Positions 24,446 to 33,857 of a DNA stretch of 64,000 bases are shown one piece after another. Each line of letters begins with the position of its first letter. Position 1 is the stretch's first letter. Where the stretch lies: assembly GCA_949317995.1 (NCBI GenBank), contig OX439041.1, forward strand, positions 14,539,501 through 14,603,500. The letters run 5' to 3'. Source of the stretch: Acholoe squamosa. Lineage: Eukaryota; Annelida; Polychaeta; Phyllodocida; Polynoidae. The notes below the pieces were generated by a model that was not told the DNA's origin, did not search any database, and worked only from the letters and a program-made list of their open reading frames with translations. The translations under genes and the position numbers were made by a program.

Positions 24446-27400
24446 AAAGGCTCCTGTCCCACAATGTACTGCTAATGTATAAGTCAGTGTTTCTATTGTC
24501 CCTTGGTGATTTCCAGACAAAGGCAAGGGCTTGTGAGTGACTAGGTTCTGTGACCTCAACGCTGTACATCTTCCCTTAACCTGCTTCTTTATATACAGGA
24601 CTTGCCACCTTATTCAGATTTTATGCTAGTAGAAACACTGAGAAAGTCTTGTGTACTCAGGAAAGGGAGAGTTATGTGCCAGAAGTGCAAAGTATTGCCA
24701 ACAAGAATTTGACCAACTCATGACAGATGACAGTTAAGACACATTTATTTGAAAATCTTTTTCAAAACTTAAGCAAAATCACGTTAATAGGGAGGTTCAG
24801 CGACCACATCATAGGCAAAGTAATGTTAACGTGCAGTATACCTACATCATTGTAGTGTCTGCATTGAATGAGCCTTGGGTGACATAAATCGTAGTTGCTT
24901 AACCTCCCTAATACTAACAATCCTACTTATCACATACTGAAATGTCATCGAAGGCATTTGAGATCAATAATTGAATTGTAAATGGAAAAAAAAGAAATCT
25001 GATGAATATGACTTAGGCTTGGTTATAATTGGTATAATGTTCTGGTGAAGCTGGTGTAGACACCACGCCGCTTCAAGAAATTGAAATTGTAATAGCCATA
25101 CAAACAACTATATTTCATTGTTGATATGTATGGTGTTTTTCTAGTGGTGATGTATTATATTTATTGGCTTTCATGAAGCAGGTGTAGCTACAGCGCCGCT
25201 TCAAAGACAAAAGGTTCCAAGATAGAAGTATTATTAATGCCCATTTGGTTGTTAATCAGAGCTAGATTGTATGTATCTCACTTATGCTCTGCTACCTTAT
25301 TTTTTTATACTCATATTTATATCTATTTTGATATGGAACTGATTGCCAGCCCCAGTGAACCCATTATTGTATATACTGACATCAGTCATGTTTTGTGTAG
25401 ACTATGTTACCTCTGCTTGTTCTTGAAAAATACAAATAAACCTGGTCTACACTATAGCATCACATGCAAGTCCAAAAGAAAAATAGAAGATGACTTCTTT
25501 TTCATTTTATAATCAGATTCCCCAGGCATACAGGAAGCCATATAGAATGCCTGACATCCCATAACTGTGCCTTTAATGGCATTTGCAGAGCCAGTCTATG
25601 ACAAGAATAGAAACATGTTTTTATCCTCAAACTTCATTCCATGCCACTTTGAATTACCCCATTCACATTTGGCTTTTATAGAAAGGCCCTTAGGGCATCC
25701 GACAGCCACCTTTCCTGTAGAAGGAGGAAGGATGTCCGGAGATTCGGGGTCTGGGGGTCTGCTGGCCCCTTTTTGTGTTACAGATGCCAACCTGGCCTTT
25801 CTCACCCAACCCAACCAGCGCAACCTGCCGTGGGCGAATCTTTCAATGGGGTGCTAGTTGTCAACGAAAATGTTTATTTTGTAAAAAGAAAAGAAAGGGA
25901 GAAATGGAAGCGAAATCCAAAGACATTTATAAGCGAAGGACAGACCTTATCTTCAGGTCCAACTAAGGGGGAAATATGACACTCCAATTGTGTAAGTGTT
26001 GCATGCTGAGATTTAATCAGACGAATAGCACTGAATATCCTTTTTAGCCATAACACTTAGTTGTACTGAAATTGCTTTGGAGCACATTTGTCCAGAATTA
26101 AAATCATCTGCATAGATGATTTAAAGGGAAATGGAATGGACTGTCCTAACTGCAGTATATATGGCTTTTTATTTGTGCAATCATGAATGAAATATGCAGA
26201 AGGTGGTCATTTATGATTGCACAGGTACAGCTATCCTACCAAACCCTACGTAGTAATTACTGCATAAGCACTGACCATGCAGAACAGTTATAGGGCTTTA
26301 TCTAAGATCACCCACTCTTTATTTTGAGTTTTGCAATTGTAAGAAATTACCTCCAGGTCTACCTTGGAAGATGAAAGGCAAATTGTATAAGGTCAGAAAC
26401 CCAACCAGGCACTGGCATTGCTTTAACACACTTTGCACTTGCCGCCCCATTGCTCCACCCAATCCTTGTGTACCATCACAGGTATAGGTCCGACCAGCAG
26501 TGCCCTTTGCCTGCTAGGGGAGCCCTCAAACATTACCCTGCGGCTTTTAATCTCACTATAGTTTGGCTGTGGGCTAAATCAAGGCATGTTCTAGGCCGCA
26601 AGGCAATATAAGCGCCAATGTCAATTACATCGGTGATACATAACGAGTGATGTCTTAATGATGTAGCATAAAGATGTCTTGTAGATCACCCAGTATTCAT
26701 AATCAGAAAGGCATTTTGACTATTTCCATCATTCCCCCTTAAGATAAGAGACATCTATCCTATTGGACAGCTCTGACCATTGTCACAAAAATGTTAAAAA
26801 CTACTCTAAGTGAAAATAGAATTTATAACAAAAAGTAGACACCAGGGATCCAGTATGTCTCAATGTCGCTGTACCCTGTACAAAAGGCACTTGTTTTAGA
26901 GTTCTCAACGTTTAGTACTTGACCTTAAGACCAACGACTTTCTTTTTACATTGCCCTTTTAGATGACTACCTTTGGAGACCCCTTTGCTAATAGAGCACA
27001 AAGAAAGATTTAATAGAGAGTCCACTCTGCAATCAATTGATATCTGGTAAATTGACCAAGTATCTACTTGAGTTGGTATATTTTCTGATCTGGAGATATT
27101 CCTTTTGAAATATGATTCAATATGGACTACCATGGGTTTAATAGCTTTGCTTGGTACAAATCGAAATCACAAAGGTTCTGCAATGTTTGCAATGTATATG
27201 GTGTATTCTCAGAAACAGTTACATGATTTATTTTGGTGAAGTAAAACTGACTGGCCCTATCCGACCACTTGTTGGTGCCCCCATGAAAACCAGTAAACGA
27301 AATTCCGACAATCTGATAATAAGAGAAGAGAGAGAGAGAGAAAAAAATAGAACAGATTTTATTGTGTAGTTAGGAGATTACAACTATCACTACCACAACA

Positions 27401-28100
27401 TACTACGTCCTGTCTATATCTAATTCTACCAACCCTTAGTCCCATCTGCCAATACCCTCCAGCTACCCAGAATGTACCCCGTTCAAACATAACCCAGGGT
27501 TGTCGGTCCTACATTGGGCCCCTCATTCTAGAGGTAAGGGTCTTTGTTGCTGAGACATACTCTTTTGCAGAATGGTACTTTGAATGTACAACTTTCCATG
27601 TGTGAACCAATTCCAGGAGAACAAACATGTGCTGGGTATACTGTAAAAAGGATGTTGTCAAATAACAGCAAAATCCTTGCCCCAAAGTTGCCAGAGATCC
27701 ATCATTATTCACACAGATTCCTTGTACATTTTTGTGCCACCTGGGGCATCTGGTAAAAGCTACACGGGTTCACTTCAACACACTCTAAACCCTAAATGCA
27801 TGCTGCACGCCCTGGTTTCTGTATAATGAACTACAAATGCCCCCCCCCCCCCAGGGTAGCCAGACTCCAGGACTGGGCACCACCAGGGGCAAATAACAGC
27901 AGTAGCAGGGAGGGGGGATGGGGGTGGTGGGTTTGTGGGGTTGGGCAGCAGAGGGTTATTTTTACAACAAGGTGTATAGGAGGTGCATGGGGATCAGACA
28001 CTGCATTAGCTTCATTTGTGAGGGGTCTGTGTGTTGGAGAGATTGGGTTGGGGAGATTGGTAGATGGGGCATTGACCGCAGTTATATACTGTCCACTCTC
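24446..28100. other. Non-coding stretch, little recognised
   Basis: Besides the hairpin pair at 25045-25204 there is a short GA-rich run near 27326 and a C14 run at 27839-27852. The open frames at 25567-25857 (+) and 25596-25823 (-) overlap each other, lack recognisable domains and are not called. A decayed MITE fragment may lie at 26225-26350. Confidence 0.45.
25045..25204. repeat. Pair of ~30-nt hairpins
   Basis: Two related hairpins lie at 25045-25076 and 25171-25203. Each has outer arms TGAAGC / GCTTCA and an inner GGTGTAG...ACACC-like pairing in the first. Both carry GGTGTAG and GCCGCTTCAA. They are about 126 bp apart in direct orientation. Confidence 0.5.
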
Positions 28101-28108
28101 AAGGGCCT

Positions 28109-28380
28109 GGAAGTAATTTCTCACCATGGTACGACTGAACCCGATTGAATAATTTATAAAGCCACTACGATTTGAAAGCTCAAAACTATAGTGGTCGCTC
28201 ATAGGCAATGCACTACGACTGCTCTGTACAATCAGCACTTGATGTAGAGTAATTGTATAGGGTTTGGTAGGGCAGTCTGACCAGTGCAATCAAATAATGC
28301 AGGGCTGTACTGGCATTAGAGTGAGAGATCCCACTACGATTTGAATGGGTCTAGTCATACCTTACTGAGAAATGCCTTCC
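28109..28380. mobile_element. MITE family M1, long copy
   Basis: The left end GGAAGTAATTTCTCACCATG and right end TTACTGAGAAATGCCTTCC are imperfect inverses. Subterminal CACTACGACTGCTC and CCACTACGATTTGAA motifs match the family. About 272 bp, non-coding. A 152-codon minus-strand frame overlapping it (27831-28289) has no family features and runs through the MITE, so I do not accept it as a gene. Confidence 0.55.
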
Positions 28381-28849
28381 TGATTAAATTGGGCAGTAAA
28401 TAATGAACAAATAGAGCTAATAGGTAAATGCCAGAGAATGTACTATCCCGGGGTGTACTATATGGCCTATTCTGACTCATGCCTGCAGCTTAAGGTCAAA
28501 AATAACATTGGTTAGACTTAAATAAAGAAATTGGATGCGTTCGCTAATTAAATCGATGCATGCTTTTGTCACTGTCTTCTGGAGACCCCACAATGTGTCA
28601 ATGCAGCATCAGTGCTAGATATGCCTTCCAGTCTGGTCATACATACAATGCCTGTTCAGGTGTCGATTTACACAGCCATGGGCGGAATAGGCAAACAGCC
28701 ATCTAGGTCTTGTATTCAATTGGGGATACTGCTATACGCTGTCTCCTGGTATACTTCATGTATACTGTAGTACCTAGCATATAGGATCCATCGCCAATGC
28801 TTATGCTATGATAGCCTGGTTGCACTTAACAGACTGTTACACCTAACCA

Positions 28850-29458
28850 GAGACCTGTTTCACAAGGGACATATACGAGTGACATAAACTTACAAGCAAG
28901 ATGCTAGTAAGGTGGTGTTAAGGTCAATCATTGGGTTCACTGGTCATATCTCTATAGCTCACTCTTAGTAGGAGGTGTTTCAAAAGGAAATGGGGAGTCA
29001 AGCTTATGAGTAAAGAATCATTGTAAGAGTGACATATGACCAACATAAAGTAGCTGATTTATGTGGACGGTTGAGGGTACACAATAATGGGAAAATCATA
29101 TCAATTAGTGGAATTCCACATATCCTTTTAATCCATGATGTCAGGAATATATCAAAATGAAATACCTTTTTATAATACCTTTTTCTATTGTGAAATAACA
29201 AAGCAGAGGCATGTTCTGCACCTGGTTGATTGATCTTACTAGCTGAATGATTGGTCTACGAGTGACCTAAGGACTGATCTTGATTACTGCCCATATGTTC
29301 ACTTGACAGCTGTTTCTAAAGGACCAGTCTTAAGTTCCAATATGAGTGACAGCTTGTTCTGAAACACTAGTAGTCATTCCCAAATGACTGATCTTAAGTG
29401 GTCACTCATAGAGTGGAAAGATCGATCTTAAATAAAGAATGCTTATGAAACAGGTCTC
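28850..29458. mobile_element. Non-autonomous element with ~18-bp TIRs
   Basis: GAGACCTGTTTCACAAG at 28850 and CTTATGAAACAGGTCTC at 29442-29458 are inverses with one mismatch. The interior of about 570 bp has ACTGATCTTAAG-like strings repeated near 29270, 29325 and 29385 and encodes nothing recognisable. No clear target duplication was seen. Confidence 0.55.
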
Positions 29459-29756
29459 AGTGCTAACAGGAAAGGGAGTTTTGCCTAAGAAGTGCCTCAC
29501 TGGTAGTACATTATTAGTCAGCTTCTTTTCAGTCCTGACTTTTTTTGATGTTGCACAGAAGTGTTAGTCAGGTATAAGTACCTTTTAATGATAATGATAG
29601 GTACTCAAAACAAGAACACTAAAAAGAGAGCTACAGAGTGTGGTACCTGCTTGTGCAATGCACACTACTTTTTTGGAGTTGCAAGCTGCATCAGCAGCCG
29701 GGAGTGTAGGGACCGTAGCAACTCCATAATGTTTTCGGTTTTCTCCCTGTCACCTA

Positions 29757-29795
29757 TGACGTCATTAGTGATGTCATGCTGCCTCAGTGACGTCA
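29757..29795. promoter_or_regulatory. Cluster of CRE/ATF-type sites
   Basis: Two perfect TGACGTCA palindromes (29757-29764 and 29788-29795) flank a near-match TGATGTCA (about 29769). Three CREB/ATF-like sites thus lie within 40 bp. The cluster is bracketed by imperfect inverted repeats, GGACCGTAGCAACTCCAT at about 29710 and a complementary string at about 29813. It may be part of a repeat rather than a host promoter. Confidence 0.4.
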
Positions 29796-30038
29796 CTCGC
29801 AGTGGCTAGCGATGGAGTGGCAACTCCTATCCGTGGTCCTTGCCACATTTTTCTTGGTAACAGGGCATGTGTTTTTTTCAGTCTAACATAGTGAGTACAA
29901 GTTCCATCGTGAAGCAGTTTTAATGTGAAAGGGTACCTATTTAGTGCTCCCTTTAGCTTATGTGCAACAGCCTCCTTGGATCGTAAACTAATGACGACTA
30001 ATGACACTGAATATTGGAGAAGAAAGCCCTTTAGAATA

Positions 30039-30226
30039 GGACTCAATATGGATGCCTAGTGGAGCAGCCATTTTGAATTTCGCTGGTTGAGGTTAAACCC
30101 ACTGATAACTCACAACATGGTGGGTACCTTGTCCCTGGGTAACACCCACTTCCAGGGATGTGCTGGTTCCATCTTTTCAGTTCTTATCAGTGTGTTTCGG
30201 AACCAGCCCCATACCAGCTAGTGGCC
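30039..30226 (+). repeat. Dispersed repeat pair, copy A
   Basis: About 185 bp match 60407-60597 in the same orientation. Shared strings include CCATTTTGAATTTCGCTGG, GGGTACCTTGTCCCT and AACACCCACTTCCAGGGA. It is non-coding, and identity looks like 80-90 percent by eye. Confidence 0.7.
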
Positions 30227-31064
30227 AATATGTTGATGGCCTTCATCTCTTCCTTACTGAAAACCATTTTCATTATGTTGTGATTTTATTTTTTCTTACC
30301 CAGTTGTGGATATTTTCCAAAAAAAAATAATTAAAATTATTTTTGGATCCTAGCTCAAGGTCGAATCTTTTTAAAGTTTTTTAAAAGTTCGTTGACCTGA
30401 GTGTGTCTGGGAAAAAAAATCATTATGTTGGAAAATGGTTAATTATAATTAGGTTTTCACTGATAGTTTCTTTCAGAGAATAAAGGGTGATTAAAAGGAA
30501 AAATAAATAATGAAAAGCAAACCCTATCAGATCAAGATCAAGTTGTTTCTAACATATAGGTTAATGGATGAGCTTTAAATGGTAGGTCTTCTGCCATCGG
30601 TTGGGTAAATTAGGGCATATGATTATCTATATAGGCCTAGCAAATGTAGAGATGAAAATGGTTGGATTAGACCAGCATTCTCCTTATGGACGGCAGTGAA
30701 GTTAGGCCTCACTGAGATTAAAAAAACTGAAAATAAGAAACTACAGCCCTCTAAATCTTGCCTGAGACTAAGTATACATCTATTATCTGTGACAAGAGAT
30801 CAATACCAGTTATCTGTATGGAGATTGTCCCAATGTCAGGTTCATAAATATTCATGAGATGTAGCAGTTCGTGCTGAGACTGCATCATGATTAATTAAGG
30901 TACCACTGAATGATATTGACAGCTGCAAGATAAACTAGAAGCAAGTACTGTTAAATGATTGGTTTTCAGTGGTACTCATGAAACCTGATTTGCTCCAACC
31001 CCTGAAATAGCGACCTTTAATAACCAGTCAGGTAAAGTAATGGTAGTTCTAGACTCTATTTATA

Positions 31065-31170
31065 TATACCAGAGTGGCCGTACAAGCGCCTGGGTGCTTA
31101 TTGATTTCAATCCACCTGTATCAACGGCATTTATTTGAGACAGGCGCTTATTTGAATACTGTTTTCAGTG
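31065..31170 (-). repeat. 'AAATAAGYRCC' repeat fragment (inverted)
   Basis: GGCGCTTATTTGAATACTG and GCATTTATTTGAGACAGG are the complements of motifs in 4390-4850. The fragment is therefore an inverted, truncated member of that repeat. Confidence 0.5.
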
Positions 31171-31364
31171 GTTAAGATCAATTTCAGTAACCCCAGACCC
31201 CTGGCTCTTATCCATGAGCAGTGAATGCGGCCCTTTAGGGTTTCCATGCCTAAATTTCAAAATTTCTGACTGTAGTTGTGTTTGTGTAGTTCCCCCTCCC
31301 AAGGTGTGCATTCCTGAGGATCTTACGGTTTTAAGGAAAGCTGGCCTCGTGGCCATGTATTGAA

Positions 31365-31710
31365 TACATAAGCAAATGTCAATGACCATTGAATACTTTT
31401 GCATCGTATTCCCCGAAGTGAGTCTGCCGTATTCAACGAGGCCTTATAGGCCGAGTTGAATGCGGGCAGACTCACCAAGGGGAATACGATGCAAAAATAT
31501 TCCATGGGAGTTGACATTTGCATTTATGTCATGGCCCTACAGGGTTAATTTGCTTTAAAATAGAGAAACACAGCTCAGATCTGTTCAGAATCCAAGATGG
31601 CGGACACCCATTGAATACGGCCACATTGTATTCCATCCCCCCCATTGAATACGGCATGTCCGGTACCATTCTATAGTAACGGTCGTATCTGCCATGACAT
31701 AAATGCAGTT
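31365..31710. repeat. Foldback element with 'ATTGAATACGG' motifs
   Basis: A hairpin at about 31367-31530 has arms of some 60 nt (GCAAATGTCAA, TTGCATCGTATTCC and TGAGTCTGCC against their complements). It is followed by CCAAGATGGCGGACACCC and repeated CATTGAATACGG, ending at GCCATGACATAAATG near 31694-31708. It matches 5893-6180 in inverse orientation. No coding capacity. Confidence 0.6.
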
Positions 31711-32034
31711 ACCATACCACAGACTTTCCCTTCTGTGGGTGGTTTTGGGTCCTTTACCTTTTATTGTTTATCATTATTAACAAAATTACGGCAGTCATAT
31801 GAAACGGCAGTTATTGCTTGTATGCAGATGACCTCCCAGTATATGTGAGTGGGTCAAACCCTGGTGCTATAATAAGGAAGCTTCAATCGGACCTATGTTT
31901 CGGACATTACTAATGCATATCCCTAGGCATGTTTAGTACCTGAGGTTGGTTGCAGTTGGAATTTGATCAGTTCTTGGACAGTTGGAAACAGCTGGGAAAT
32001 AAAATAGTACTCTGATTAATGCAGTACGAAACGC

Positions 32035-32130
32035 CTATTAAAGAAAAACACTACCCAATTTTCATGATGGCCTATTCCGATGGCTTCCATGTCCAATAAA
32101 TAGATTCTGGCATGGTTTTTGATATATATG
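32035..32130 (+). repeat. Left half of dispersed repeat split by the gypsy element
   Basis: TTCATGATGGCC...AATAAATAGATTCTGG...GATATATATG aligns with 12986-13085 and inversely with 45660-45790. Its continuation resumes at 45274 on the far side of the retrotransposon. Confidence 0.65.
32127..32130. repeat. Target-site duplication, left (TATG)
   Basis: TATG immediately precedes the terminal TGTAGTGG of the element and is repeated at 45270-45273 after the terminal CCACTACA. A 4-bp duplication is within the usual gypsy range of 4-6 bp. Collapsing one copy restores continuity with the paralogous repeats at 12986-13200 and 45480-45790. Confidence 0.8.
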
Positions 32131-32206
32131 TGTAGTGGTTCGTCTCGTTAAGTTAGATTAAATCATAACGAAGAGAGAGAAAAGTTTCCGGGTAGGCAAC
32201 CGAGCT

Positions 32207-32212
32207 TTTATT
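32207..32212 (-). terminator. LTR polyadenylation signal (AATAAA)
   Basis: AATAAA on the coding strand lies within R of the 3' LTR, about 80 nt before the element's end. It sits in the 23-nt block that is inverted at the other terminus. Confidence 0.7.
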
Positions 32213-32346
32213 TCAGAGCTTGCGTTACATACGATCACAGCCTCAGAGGACTACATGCTGCTAGTGCATTCGGTTACCCTTTCGGGTAACAACCTGGTTG
32301 AGCAGTGGGTAAACCACTACTGAGGAACCTAGGGCTAGGACCAGCC

Positions 32347-32353
32347 TTATATA
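32347..32353 (-). promoter_or_regulatory. LTR TATA box
   Basis: TATATAAGG on the coding strand lies about 200 nt into the LTR, correctly placed upstream of the AATAAA to initiate R. The corresponding site is absent from the truncated 5' end. The surviving copy would therefore only drive transcription outward into flanking DNA at 32130 and beyond. Confidence 0.65.
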
Positions 32354-32548
32354 GGGGAAAAGCCCGCGAAACTCAGACCGGCCACGTGACGTGTGGCGGA
32401 CGAGTGGTAGGCCCCCTGGTGTAGTGGATACGAACCCAGAGGCAGGTGCTGCCACCTGCCATCCGGATTCCCCCACCACACCCGAAGGACCTAGGTCTGA
32501 GTCTCACGGGTGCATGAACGTTAAAGTGTAAAATACCATACCCCTACA

Positions 32549-32560
32549 CTGCCCCCCTTA
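32549..32560 (-). other. Polypurine tract (plus-strand primer site)
   Basis: The coding strand reads TAAGGGGGGCAG directly before the LTR start TGTAGGGG. A purine run abutting the 3' LTR is the expected RNase H-resistant primer for plus-strand cDNA synthesis, and it fixes the inner LTR boundary. Confidence 0.75.
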
Positions 32561-33857
32561 GACAATAACTTGGGGGTAATTAAACCGCAGTGTATTAATA
32601 ACCTAGTAAGTGATTGTTTACAATACTAAAAAGGGGTATTAATTACACTTGCTCGATGTGAAATAGGCTATAGTATAAGACTATCCTATTTCTGAAAAAT
32701 TATACAATAATAGCATCGAGTGTCGTTCATGTTATTTCCATCACTAGCTTATAACAACCATAAATGATAAATATACAATTATCACAGATTTATAGTAACG
32801 TTTTGACAACAGTAGGGTCCTGAAAAGGACCGGTGGTTGTTAACAATGATCGTATTATGGTTATTGAACCCGGAAAAAAATTTTCGACTTTTTAAATTAA
32901 CAGCTCTGTCTACTTTACAGAGTGAATTAAATATTAATGATCAGATATGGACAATTAATCTGATACTATATGAACACAATTAGGTATTAACCTGAGTAAT
33001 ACAATACTAAGTTTAGAGAAATCCGTTGGACCTTCTCTTATTTTATAGAAAAATATTTATACTTTTGAGACGCAGCTCAGTTTATACCTTAGTGTTTTAT
33101 ATTTACAAGTTACAGAAGAATTATAGTCTCTTAATATATTGAGACCAGGAATGACCTATATAGACAGTTATAGGTCTAGGATTACCTTAAATAACTTTTA
33201 GGATTCGCAGATCCAGTATATTTATAGGTACCCTTATATAATAATATATCTTTATAAAAGATATTATATAGTTATAAATACAATTTTACATACAATATAA
33301 TAATATCAACAAAGTTACTTGTTTTCATGATTGGAGGATGTAACAGGAGTCGGATGCTGCTGATGGCTTGGTATGGGCGAGCTGAACCCTGATGCCTGAA
33401 GTGCTATAGTAAAACTTGTTGGTGGGTGTAGCTAAACCCTGATGCCTGTAGTGCTAGCTAACTGGAGGTTATAGTAGATCCAGTTGTAGACTGTTGATGG
33501 ACTCTATGGGCGTAGCTAAACCCTGATGCCTGTAGTGCTAGCTCACAAATAGTAGTGGTGTAGTAGTAAATCCGGTTTGTAGTTCAAAAGTCCATATTAG
33601 TGTAAATTGTCCATGATTTTATAATAGGCACAGTCATTACATTGTGGCACAGTACAATTATGGTGTTTACAGCATTCGTACTCCTCCTCCAGAGTGACTT
33701 GTTTGTTTTCTCCTTCTGTTTTCAGTTTCCGGATTAGGGTACAGTTTGGTACCCGAATCAATACGGGTTGGATAAAAAAATGGTTTCTTATCCAACAATG
33801 CATGGGTAATAGAACCCCGGGACACACAATTATGTCCGATCTTCATGCAACAGTTTT
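32561..33857 (-). other. Element 3' untranslated region, A+T-rich and structured
   Basis: The ~1.3 kb between the ORF3 stop and the polypurine tract contain no credible frame. Positions 32560-33300 are strongly A+T-rich. Two nested complementary pairs lie at 32652-32720 (CTCGATG with CATCGAG; GAAATAGG with CCTATTTC). Three direct repeats containing ACCCTGATGCCTG lie at 33379-33408, 33428-33460 and 33512-33543. A role in RNA export, packaging or translation is conceivable by position but is not shown. Confidence 0.65.
33379..33543 (-). repeat. Three direct repeats in the 3' UTR
   Basis: Units of about 32 nt at 33379-33408, 33428-33460 and 33512-33543 share GCTAAACCCTGATGCCTG and GTGCTA. In the second unit TAGCTA occurs at both ends and can pair to form a hairpin. 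Units 1 and 3 are also preceded by the same TATGGGCG. Spacing is uneven (49 and 84 nt), so this is not simple slippage. Confidence 0.75.

Larger units (their letters stand above)
32131..32548 (-). repeat. 3' LTR (complete, 418 bp)
   Basis: On the coding strand the LTR runs from TGTAGGGG (32548) to CCACTACA (32131), the canonical TG...CA. It is preceded by a G-rich polypurine tract. A TATATAA box lies at 32353-32347 and an AATAAA polyadenylation signal at 32212-32207, about 135 nt downstream, giving a U3 of about 220 nt, an R of about 120-130 nt and a short U5 of about 60-70 nt. These boundaries are inferred from motif spacing. Only the outermost 93 nt are present, in part twice, at the other end of the element. 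Confidence 0.88.

Noticed and set aside
25567..25857. 96-codon plus-strand frame and an overlapping minus-strand frame
   Set aside because: Both are open over the same bases, have no domain, and sit in non-coding repeat-poor sequence without splice or codon evidence.
27831..28289. 152-codon minus-strand frame
   Set aside because: It runs through an M1 MITE and low-complexity Pro/His-rich sequence opposite a G-rich tract, with no recognisable domain.
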